This document shows, piece after piece, positions 1-7,598 of a stretch of 64,000 nucleotides of DNA. Source of the stretch: Acinetobacter apis (lineage in GTDB: Bacteria > Pseudomonadota > Gammaproteobacteria > Pseudomonadales > Moraxellaceae). The notes below the pieces were generated by a model. The model did no database searches and was not told where the DNA came from. It saw only the letters and a list, made by a program, of their open reading frames with translations. The stretch spans positions 806,001 to 870,000 of the forward strand of contig NZ_FZLN01000001.1 in NCBI RefSeq assembly GCF_900197575.1. Reading direction: 5' to 3'. Within the stretch, counting starts at the first letter, position 1. Every line of letters begins with the position of its first letter. The position numbers and the translations under genes were made by a program.

Positions 1-528
1 GACCCCTTAACGCTAAGTAATTCGAAATTTAAACTTTGGTTAGAGCGAATTGAATCTATTCCACAAATTAAAATGCTCAGAATTCATTCACGAGTTCCTG
101 TGGTTATTCCAGAGCGCCTCGACCATGAATTAATTACTATGCTCAAGCAAAGCCGTTTGAATATTGTTTTGGTGATTCACGCCAATCACGCCAATGAATT
201 AGACGACTTCACGATAGCAGCGCTCGCGCAGTTATCTGCCACACAGATTACAGTATTAAACCAATCTGTTTTGCTTAAAGGTATAAATGATTCAGCTGCG
301 ACAATTGAGGCTTTAAGCTATCGACTTTTTGAGGCGAAAGTACTACCTTATTATTTGCATGTATTGGACAAGGTGAAAGGCGCTGCACATTTTGACTTAG
401 AACCTCAGGTTATAAACCAGCTATATACAGATGTTTTAGCCACTTTGCCGGGTTATTTAGTGCCTAAACTTGTTCGTGAAATTGCAGGTGAGAAAAATAA
501 AACGCCTCTTTATGGGGAAATCCATTAA
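1..528 (+). CDS. epmB: EF-P beta-lysylation protein EpmB, C-terminal part (lysine 2,3-aminomutase family)
   Basis: The frame is open from the first base of the window, so the 5' part of the gene lies outside; a downstream ATG at 73 is internal. The visible 175 residues read through DPLTLSNSKFKLWLERI, then HSRVPVVIPERL and end in LPGYLVPKLVREIAGEKNKT, the pattern of the C-terminal half of KamA-like radical SAM aminomutases of the short EpmB type. EpmB converts (S)-alpha-lysine to (R)-beta-lysine for modification of elongation factor P by EpmA. The radical SAM CxxxCxxC cluster is expected upstream and cannot be seen. It ends 18 bp before the PilZ gene on the same strand, so the two could be co-transcribed. 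Identification comes from family pattern; high confidence. Confidence 0.88.
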   Translation, partial: DPLTLSNSKFKLWLERIESIPQIKMLRIHSRVPVVIPERLDHELITMLKQSRLNIVLVIHANHANELDDFTIAALAQLSATQITVLNQSVLLKGINDSAATIEALSYRLFEAKVLPYYLHVLDKVKGAAHFDLEPQVINQLYTDVLATLPGYLVPKLVREIAGEKNKTPLYGEIH

Positions 529-546
529 AGTAATGCTTATATACAG

Positions 547-2289
547 TTGTTGAATTTAAACATGATCTCGTCAGACATTTTCACAGATCCTTCTCTTTAT
601 ACGCGAGATGTTCTCAGCTTCTGTACCACAGATGTAGTTGGCATCAGGCAATGGTTAGAGCAACTGCCAACATCGCAATTAGGAGATACATCTAAACTTT
701 TATTTAACGCACTTATTGAAATTTCTGAGCTCAATATTGAAGCTGAAGTTAAGTTTAATATGATGCAAGTGTTGCATTTGCCGATCGAGCAAGTGTTGGT
801 GTTCTTTACCCAAAATGTCATGGATGAAATTCCTTTCACATCGCATCATCATGAAAATATTTTAGATTTAATACAACAGTTTCGTTGTTATATTATCCGT
901 ATTTATTCAGATGTGGTGTTAAATATTCATTTAAAAACATCTGATTCAAAACTGCCATTTTGTTTTGCTAAAAAACAACGTAAGTTCAGAAAGCTACGTG
1001 CACTATCAAGTTATCTTGCTTTAGAACAACTGTCTTTACTCAAAAGACATCAGTTAACGCTATATAAAGAGTCGTTAATGGGACAATGGCAAATGACCCA
1101 TACCCTTTTTCGCTCTGCGTTAAAACATAAATATCATCAAATCAATATTAAGTCATGCCAACCACAATTTGCTCATAGCCAAAATAATGTGACCAATATT
1201 GCAAGCCTGTATAAGCAAATTACACTGCTTGATATTTTAAATACACAGCAAGTCCGCCCCAATGAAATTTATGCATTGTATCAGTGTAGCTTTGAATGGG
1301 TCAGCTACATTCAATTTTCATTGAAAGAAACACTGTATACGCGCTATTTTATTGACTTAACTGTTGATGCACCGCCTCGCTTACAACAATTTCATACTCA
1401 AGAACGCCATAAACTATGCATTTACATGGAAATTAATCCATTATTACAGCATATTAATTTGGCTAATTTACCAGGCGATAAAAATTTATCTGCCACAGAA
1501 AAAAAGTATTTAAGTCCATCCCTTATTTTTCATTTGCTTAATACATTAAATTATCCATCTGAACGCCGTTATCAACGTTATAATTTTTCATCGAGCATTC
1601 AAATCACTTTTGGCTTAGACAATGCTTATCACTATTTAACCAATTCAAAAGCGTTTAAATTGGTGGTGAAAAAAAATGAGAAATTTGACTTATTGATGAC
1701 CGACCAATATCAAGCTGTATATACTAGACCCAAAGAATTACCACGTTTATACCAATGTAATATTCTTGATATCAGTGTCAATGGTTACCGTATGCATTGG
1801 ACCAAGAATACAGCGCCTGTCGGTTTACATGTGGAAGAGTTTATTTTGGTACAAGAAAACAACCAAAGTCCTTGGCGTGGTGGAGCCATTCGTTGGATTA
1901 AGCAATTGCCCAATGACCAAGTTGAGTTTGGTGTTGAAATACTTTCACAAGAGCTGATTCCATGTCGAGTGACTGATGATCAAAGTGATCAAAAAACATC
2001 AAATGACTACGCTGCGCTACTCATAAGAAAACAAGATCTATTGAACGAACCGAGTTTTTCAATTATTGTACCCAATTCCAAAATTTTTCAGGAAAATAAA
2101 AATATTGATGTTAATCTTAATGCACAAGCAATTAAAATTTATCTAACGACAGCTAAGCTTGTGAATCACGGTTTCGCACAATTTAACTTTAAGGTATTAA
2201 ATGCCGAAGACCAAAAGATATTAAACTCGTTTATTTCGCAATATGCTAAATCGCGTAACAATTTAGACTTATGGGATGGTTTAAAATGA
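547..2289 (+). CDS. PilZ-domain protein with long N-terminal region (c-di-GMP receptor candidate)
   Basis: A 580-residue protein with no signal peptide. The C-terminal third holds both c-di-GMP binding motifs of PilZ: RRYQR (R340 to R344, the RxxxR motif) and DISVNG (D408, S410, G413, the D/NxSxxG motif). About 64 residues separate them, longer than in small PilZ proteins. The N-terminal 330 residues match nothing I recognise and look helical and cytoplasmic. The frame opens with TTG TTG; an ATG five codons later (562) is an alternative start. The last codon overlaps the next gene by an ATGA at 2286, so translation is probably coupled to the FimX-like protein. A PilZ protein beside FimX suggests a shared role in type IV pilus or twitching control; this is inference from context and from known FimX-PilZ partnerships. 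Confidence 0.8.
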   Translation: MLNLNMISSDIFTDPSLYTRDVLSFCTTDVVGIRQWLEQLPTSQLGDTSKLLFNALIEISELNIEAEVKFNMMQVLHLPIEQVLVFFTQNVMDEIPFTSHHHENILDLIQQFRCYIIRIYSDVVLNIHLKTSDSKLPFCFAKKQRKFRKLRALSSYLALEQLSLLKRHQLTLYKESLMGQWQMTHTLFRSALKHKYHQINIKSCQPQFAHSQNNVTNIASLYKQITLLDILNTQQVRPNEIYALYQCSFEWVSYIQFSLKETLYTRYFIDLTVDAPPRLQQFHTQERHKLCIYMEINPLLQHINLANLPGDKNLSATEKKYLSPSLIFHLLNTLNYPSERRYQRYNFSSSIQITFGLDNAYHYLTNSKAFKLVVKKNEKFDLLMTDQYQAVYTRPKELPRLYQCNILDISVNGYRMHWTKNTAPVGLHVEEFILVQENNQSPWRGGAIRWIKQLPNDQVEFGVEILSQELIPCRVTDDQSDQKTSNDYAALLIRKQDLLNEPSFSIIVPNSKIFQENKNIDVNLNAQAIKIYLTTAKLVNHGFAQFNFKVLNAEDQKILNSFISQYAKSRNNLDLWDGLK

Positions 2290-4316
2290 TCAATAGATCT
2301 ATAGAAAAAAATATGAATCAGAAAAAAATTCATCTGATCGTGATTGATGATCATCAAACTCGCTACAATAAAATTCTTGAGCTATTGAAAGAAAATAAGC
2401 ATGAAGTTGTTGCTATATTGCTTGACGATTTAGAATCTTTTCAAAAACGCATTCAAAGCGAATGGGACTTGGTCCTTTTTGGTCGTGCATATGATTTAAA
2501 AATTGATCAAACACTGCAAATCATTCAAAAATCAAATTTCCCAGAATTGCCGTGCCTCGTCCTTGAAAACCCTGACGATAAAAACGAACATCAGCATGTC
2601 TTATCCCAACTTGATGTTTTTGATAGTCTAAATATTGAAAAAACCAGCTCATTTTATACCAAGCTTATTCGCGCGATTCATTTTAGCCGTGTCTTACAAG
2701 AAAAAAATACGTTAAGTGACAAGTTTAATGCCATCAATAATCGTGTTAATACAGCCAATGAAGAACAATCTGACCAAGCCAGCTTGATTGTACAAGAAGG
2801 TATCATTGTTGATGCTAACCAAACTGTCAAAGACATCTTCAATATGGAAGACATTGATGGTTTTCCCTTACTTGATTTTTTACAACCACGTGATCTTGAC
2901 CATTTTAAAGCAGCATTCAAAGCAGCAAGCCTTGCCAATTTAGAAACCACTTATATCGAAATTGAATCAGATCATGAAAACTTATCGCTAAAAAACCCCT
3001 TATCATTAAAGGTTTTCTCAGATTTAGACAATGATGATATTCATGTCCATATTAGTGAAAGCCAAAGCGATGCTGTGGGTAACCAGCCACCAGCTGTTTG
3101 TGCCTATGAAACGCTAAAAAATAGTTTAACTACCGAAAATATTAAGAAATATTTATTAATTTCTCTTGATTTAGATGCATCTGCATACCCTGATATTCTA
3201 AAACTTGATTTGCTTGAAACAGACCAATATATCCGTGAATTGTCTAAACAAATTGATCTTTTTTTCTCAGGCATGTTAATTCAGCTTTCCCCATGTGCAT
3301 GGACAGGTGTTATTGCCATTGAGTCATCTGATGATTTAAAAGCAAAAGTTTCAAGCTTAGACCAATTAAAATCAGTAGATATCACCATAGCAAATGGTAA
3401 ACACATCAATACCCAATTTATTTTTGGTTTAACTGAATTTGATCAGCCATTTAACTCGCAAGAAGAGCTTGATGTACTGTATTTACAAGCCAAAGCACAT
3501 CAATTAGAAAGTAATACATCACAAGCCACCCAAAGCAAAAAAGATGTTGAGCTGTTATTGCCTGAAGATTATGAAACTATTTCATCAGCAGATGTTCAGT
3601 ACACTGCAGATGGCTTAGCGAAACAACAAGCCCCTGTGACAAGCGATGCTTTAGAGATTTATTATCAGCAAATTTATGATAAAGAGGATACTCAGCTTAA
3701 TCTTTATGAGCTTAGTTCAAATCTTCATGTGCAATCACCACAGGTTATTTCAGCTGATGAGTCTGTAAAAATTGACCAAATTATCTTAGAAAAAGCATTT
3801 AAAGAACTTCGTGAACATATAACCACGTCACCTGATACCAAATTTATTATCAGTTTGCATACCACATTGGTTCAGCAAAATGGTTTATTGCCGTATTTAA
3901 TACAAATTTCAAAAGTCTTTAATTATGCTGCACACCCACATGCGGTGACATTAGAATTTGATTTCAATGAAATTGACGCGCATCAATTGGTAGAGCATCC
4001 GGTGTGGCAAGAACTACATGCCAAAGGTATTGATATTGCGCTGCGAAAATTTTCAATGCATGAAAATCGCTCTCATTTAATTGAAAGCATGAATCCTGTA
4101 TTTTGCTATATTGATATCAAACTTGCTGAGATTGCAGCAACAGGTATGACTCTTGATCAATTGCAAGAGCAACTTGATGAGTATAAAGAGCGCTATCCAC
4201 AAACTGCTTTCATTTTACCAAAACTAGATGACATGAATGATTTTGCGGATGCATGGAATGTAGATATTCGTTATTTACAAGGCAGCTATTTCCATAAAAA
4301 GATTCCAATTGCCTAA
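2286..4316 (+). CDS. fimX: FimX-like protein: receiver-like, PAS, degenerate GGDEF and degenerate EAL
   Basis: About 676 residues. Order: a receiver-like N-terminus (HLIVIDDHQTRYNKILELL, then DLVLFGRAYD), a PAS segment around 160-220 (ASLIVQEGIIVDANQTV), a GGDEF-like region around 280-400 with no GGDEF signature, and an EAL-like domain from about 460. The catalytic EAL triplet is replaced by E475-L476-S477 (NLYELSSNL), and the end reads QGSYFHKKIP, the usual EAL-domain ending. In Pseudomonas FimX the same triplet is degenerate, the domain binds but does not hydrolyse c-di-GMP, and it promotes type IV pilus assembly; I infer the same here. The ATG at 2286 overlaps the previous stop as ATGA; upstream ATG 2271 and downstream ATG 2313 are alternatives. 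A terminator follows directly. Confidence 0.82.
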   Translation: MINRSIEKNMNQKKIHLIVIDDHQTRYNKILELLKENKHEVVAILLDDLESFQKRIQSEWDLVLFGRAYDLKIDQTLQIIQKSNFPELPCLVLENPDDKNEHQHVLSQLDVFDSLNIEKTSSFYTKLIRAIHFSRVLQEKNTLSDKFNAINNRVNTANEEQSDQASLIVQEGIIVDANQTVKDIFNMEDIDGFPLLDFLQPRDLDHFKAAFKAASLANLETTYIEIESDHENLSLKNPLSLKVFSDLDNDDIHVHISESQSDAVGNQPPAVCAYETLKNSLTTENIKKYLLISLDLDASAYPDILKLDLLETDQYIRELSKQIDLFFSGMLIQLSPCAWTGVIAIESSDDLKAKVSSLDQLKSVDITIANGKHINTQFIFGLTEFDQPFNSQEELDVLYLQAKAHQLESNTSQATQSKKDVELLLPEDYETISSADVQYTADGLAKQQAPVTSDALEIYYQQIYDKEDTQLNLYELSSNLHVQSPQVISADESVKIDQIILEKAFKELREHITTSPDTKFIISLHTTLVQQNGLLPYLIQISKVFNYAAHPHAVTLEFDFNEIDAHQLVEHPVWQELHAKGIDIALRKFSMHENRSHLIESMNPVFCYIDIKLAEIAATGMTLDQLQEQLDEYKERYPQTAFILPKLDDMNDFADAWNVDIRYLQGSYFHKKIPIA

Positions 4317-4327
4317 ACAAAAGGCAT

Positions 4328-4358
4328 AAAAAAACGAGCGTTATCGCTCGTTTTTTTT
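4328..4358. terminator. Bidirectional intrinsic terminator between fimX and rpmE
   Basis: Arms ACGAGCG and CGCTCGT enclose a TTAT loop, with an A-tract before and a T-tract after, so it can end both the fimX (+) and the rpmE (-) transcripts. Confidence 0.85.
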
Positions 4359-4369
4359 GTCTGAATGTC

Positions 4370-4594
4370 TTAGCGCTTAATTGTGCGAGACATACCAGAG
4401 AAACGTTGTTTGAACTTGTCAATACGACCGCCAGTGTCAACGCTTTTTTGCTTACCAGTATAAAACGGGTGGCATGCAGAGCAAACATCAAGATAAAGAG
4501 AATCTTTACCGCTTGCAGATTTAGTGTTGATTACGTTACCGCAAGAACAAGTTGCAACAAGTGCTGTATAATTTGGATGAATACCTGAACGCAT
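4370..4594 (-). CDS. rpmE: 50S ribosomal protein L31 (zinc-binding type)
   Basis: A 74-residue protein reading [19 protein letters not shown], then [17 protein letters not shown] and [16 protein letters not shown], a clear bL31. Four cysteines (CSC and CSAC) form the zinc site of the C+ form, so this is the zinc-replete version rather than the Zur-controlled paralogue. I chose ATG at 4594: an AGGAG lies nine bases upstream, whereas the in-frame TTG at 4600 is only three bases from it. bL31 bridges the ribosomal subunits at the central protuberance. It is a single-gene unit, convergent with fimX and sharing its terminator. Confidence 0.95.
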   Translation of the reverse strand: MRSGIHPNYTALVATCSCGNVINTKSASGKDSLYLDVCSACHPFYTGKQKSVDTGGRIDKFKQRFSGMSRTIKR

Positions 4595-4830
4595 ATTCAA
4601 TAACTCCTAATAAAGAAAGGCTAAGCTGTCATCGCTTATCGATCACTCTTTTTAATCGTTTAAAAAGGAAAAAACCACAGATCGACACCATAACAGACCA
4701 TTCTCTTGGCCCACCGAAGCTGAATTTGCTAGGGCAAAGCACAACAAGTGTGCATATTGTATAATATTGCCTGCCAGTTAGCTAACGTTTTTTGTAGTAA
4801 TTAAGCAAGCAATATTCGATCTATGCGGTG

Positions 4831-5229
4831 TTATGCACGTGCGCTGGCATCTTGTTGGATCAGCTCAATTTTATAACCGTCTGGGTCTTCAACAAATGCA
4901 ATCACGGTTTCACCGCCTTTCATTGGACCTGCTTCACGAACAACTTTTCCGCCTTTGGCTTTAATTTCTTCACAAGCTTGATAAGCGTTATCTACACCAA
5001 TCGCGATATGACCATAACCTGCACCTAAATCATAATGATCAGTATCCCAATTATGGGTAAGCTCTAGCACTGTGTGATCATCTTCCCCGCCATAACCGAC
5101 AAAGGCCAATGTGAAACGACCTTCTTCATAATCTCGCTGACGAAGAAGCTGCATACCGAGCACTTCAGTATAGAATGCCAATGAGCGTTCTAAATTGCCT
5201 ACACGTATCATGGTATGTAACATGCGCAT
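4831..5229 (-). CDS. gloA: Lactoylglutathione lyase (glyoxalase I)
   Basis: A 132-residue cytosolic enzyme that isomerises the methylglyoxal-glutathione hemithioacetal to S-lactoylglutathione. All four metal ligands of the Ni-type bacterial enzyme fall at the E. coli positions: H5, E56, H74 and E122. Family blocks [37 protein letters not shown] and [14 protein letters not shown] are intact, and the length is normal. AAGGA lies nine bases before the ATG. It starts 18 bp after the ampG stop on the same strand, so the two may form a short operon with no obvious metabolic link. Confidence 0.96.
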   Translation of the reverse strand: MRMLHTMIRVGNLERSLAFYTEVLGMQLLRQRDYEEGRFTLAFVGYGGEDDHTVLELTHNWDTDHYDLGAGYGHIAIGVDNAYQACEEIKAKGGKVVREAGPMKGGETVIAFVEDPDGYKIELIQQDASARA

Positions 5230-5247
5230 AATATTGTCCTTTCTTTG

Positions 5248-7395
5248 CTATGAAATAGATTGATGTTTATTTAATAGTTTTGAAACCCAGATCACCAAAA
5301 CCAAAATTGGAATCCCCAATAAGGCTGTCATCATAAAAAATTGTGGGTAGCCAATATGCGTGACAATGGTTCCTGAATACCCACCTAATATTTTCGGCGT
5401 TAAGGTCATCAGTGAACTAAAAATAGCATATTGTACTGCAGTGAAAGAGACGCTGGTTAAACTTGAAAGAAAGGCAATAAATGCAGCCCCTGCCAATCCT
5501 GATGCCAAATTATCAATAATAATTGCAACATAGAGCCAAGTAGAACTGTACGTTTTAATCACTTTACCTTCAATATTTACCTTATCTGTTGAGACAGGGT
5601 TAATCAAGGGTAATGCTTTGACATCGACCGTTAATGCATCCGATATAGGTGCTGTTGTCGTTTGATATGTCAGCATTTTTCGTTCTAATACCTGATTATT
5701 TTTATCATAAATTAAGACATTTATTTGTTTATTTATGTTTTCTAAAAGTATTTTTTGGTCGACTTGAACATTAAAAACACCTGATGCATCAGGTGATGGC
5801 ATATAGTGATGATCGCCAACAGATACAACGATTGGCTGATCCGCTCTAGCGCGATTTAATCGATCAATATATTGTCCTTTAAGTACATATTCTTGCTGTG
5901 AATGAACAGTCGACACTAGATTTTGGCGATTCAGAGGAAATATCTGAACCTGTGATGGGCCATCTTCTCGTAGTATAGGCAATTGCATTGCAACTTTAGA
6001 ATGTGGTGCCTGCTGATACTGGGTATGAACTTGAAGATAGTCTTGATTTGCAAAATCACTAGATGGTGCGCTTAGCTTCCAATATCCAACCTCATCAGGC
6101 CACACGGTATAATGGTGCTCACCAATTTGAACATTGACGGCATCTAATGGCTGACCTGACTTGACTAAGCCAATAAACATTAAATTGGTAGAACTGGCTA
6201 AAATAGCACCAATAAACATCAATTTCATGATGTTAAAACGTTGTGCAAGTAAACCGCCTAAAAAGCCACCCAATAATGAAAAAATAACGCCATAGAATTT
6301 TACGGCTTTAGCAATTTCTTCTTTGGTAAAATTTAAATCCTGATAAAATACATTCGAAATCACGCCTGCAATAATATCTGAAATACGATAAAAACCAATT
6401 AATAGCAGTAAAACCAATGCCAGCTTAACACCATAACGCGTGAAGAAATCTTGAATTGGGCTCACCCAAATTTCAACAGCCATCTGTTTTTTAACTATAC
6501 CAAAGCTTACCAATGCCCAACCAATACATACAGCACTTAAAACCGCAGCGACAAAGCGAATACTTTCAACCACAAACAATAAAATATTATCTTGAATCGC
6601 AAAAGTTTGTGTGATGAATGTCGTGACAGGATTAAGCAAAACATAGCTTGAAACAAAGCCTGTCACTGCTAAAAAGAAGACAGCTACCAAACGAAAATAA
6701 TCTTGGGCTTGATATTGCTTTGCACTACGGCTTACTTCAGGCTCACGAATCACAAGTGTGGTCACAATTCCTATCACCATGACAAGTGCCATGGTTAAAT
6801 ATGTCCATTTCCATGCACTATATATATAATTTGCTTTTGAGGTACCAAGCCATGCTGCTAAAAATAACGCACCTGCACCCGCAATGATCATACCAATTCG
6901 ATAACCTGCATTGTATGTTGAGGCAAGTATCGTTTGTATTTGTGGATCGCCTAATTCAATACGATATGCATCAATGACAATATCTTGAGTTGCTGCAGAG
7001 AAGCCAAGTAATACCGCACCCACCGCCATTTGAACAATTGCTTGCTGTCCTAATGCTGGATTGGTGAGTGCCATAATAACAATGGCAAGCACAATCATGA
7101 ATTGAGCAACCAACAGCCATGCACGTCGTCGGCCTAAAAGCCGTGTGAGTACAGGGATCGGAATTTCATCAATTAAAGGTGCCCAAACAAATTTAAATGA
7201 ATAGCCAAGCGCAGCCCAACTAAAAAAGGTTACCGCACTTTTATTAATGCCTGCCTCACCAAGCCACAGTGATAAACTCGAAAAAATCAATAATATAGGG
7301 ATACCTGCGGAGAATCCCAAAAAAAACATAACGAGCGCACGGCGGTCAAAAAACGCCAAAAATGCATGGGTCCAACGTTGGCTTGGCATGGTCAT
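5248..7395 (-). CDS. ampG: AmpG-family muropeptide MFS permease with a large periplasmic insertion
   Basis: A 715-residue inner-membrane transporter. The N-terminus (MFFLGFSAGIPILLIFSSLS, LGRRRAWLLVAQ, AATQDIVIDAYRIEL) is typical of AmpG, which imports GlcNAc-anhydroMurNAc peptides for peptidoglycan recycling and influences AmpC induction where AmpR exists. It is much longer than E. coli AmpG (491 aa). The extra length is a hydrophilic stretch at about residues 415-620 between membrane segments, with two similar units: IGEHHYTVWPDEVGYWKL near 425 and VGDHHYMPSPDASGVFNV near 527. Their roughly 100-residue spacing suggests two Ig-like domains. The final membrane segments follow (LYVAIIIDNLASGLAGAAF). 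Start is the ATG at 7395, with another two codons on. Identity as AmpG family is sure; substrate is inferred. Confidence 0.9.
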   Translation of the reverse strand: MTMPSQRWTHAFLAFFDRRALVMFFLGFSAGIPILLIFSSLSLWLGEAGINKSAVTFFSWAALGYSFKFVWAPLIDEIPIPVLTRLLGRRRAWLLVAQFMIVLAIVIMALTNPALGQQAIVQMAVGAVLLGFSAATQDIVIDAYRIELGDPQIQTILASTYNAGYRIGMIIAGAGALFLAAWLGTSKANYIYSAWKWTYLTMALVMVIGIVTTLVIREPEVSRSAKQYQAQDYFRLVAVFFLAVTGFVSSYVLLNPVTTFITQTFAIQDNILLFVVESIRFVAAVLSAVCIGWALVSFGIVKKQMAVEIWVSPIQDFFTRYGVKLALVLLLLIGFYRISDIIAGVISNVFYQDLNFTKEEIAKAVKFYGVIFSLLGGFLGGLLAQRFNIMKLMFIGAILASSTNLMFIGLVKSGQPLDAVNVQIGEHHYTVWPDEVGYWKLSAPSSDFANQDYLQVHTQYQQAPHSKVAMQLPILREDGPSQVQIFPLNRQNLVSTVHSQQEYVLKGQYIDRLNRARADQPIVVSVGDHHYMPSPDASGVFNVQVDQKILLENINKQINVLIYDKNNQVLERKMLTYQTTTAPISDALTVDVKALPLINPVSTDKVNIEGKVIKTYSSTWLYVAIIIDNLASGLAGAAFIAFLSSLTSVSFTAVQYAIFSSLMTLTPKILGGYSGTIVTHIGYPQFFMMTALLGIPILVLVIWVSKLLNKHQSIS

Positions 7396-7598
7396 GAGAT
7401 CACGATATTCTTATTAAATATGAAAGTGGTTATTCAAAACCTTTCAGACCAATCTTGCAACAAGATAAGGTGCTTTGTTACTTTTTTCATGCATTTTAAA
7501 TGGTCTTAGTGTGCAGATTGTTTTACTATGAATGTACCTTGACGTAAAACACCAGCGTTTATTTTTCATTTTACAGTAACTTCTATAGAATTGATCAG

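Noticed and set aside
4406..5028. Plus-strand ORFs opposite rpmE, its leader and gloA
   Set aside because: No family similarity; they are reverse shadows of real genes and promoter DNA.
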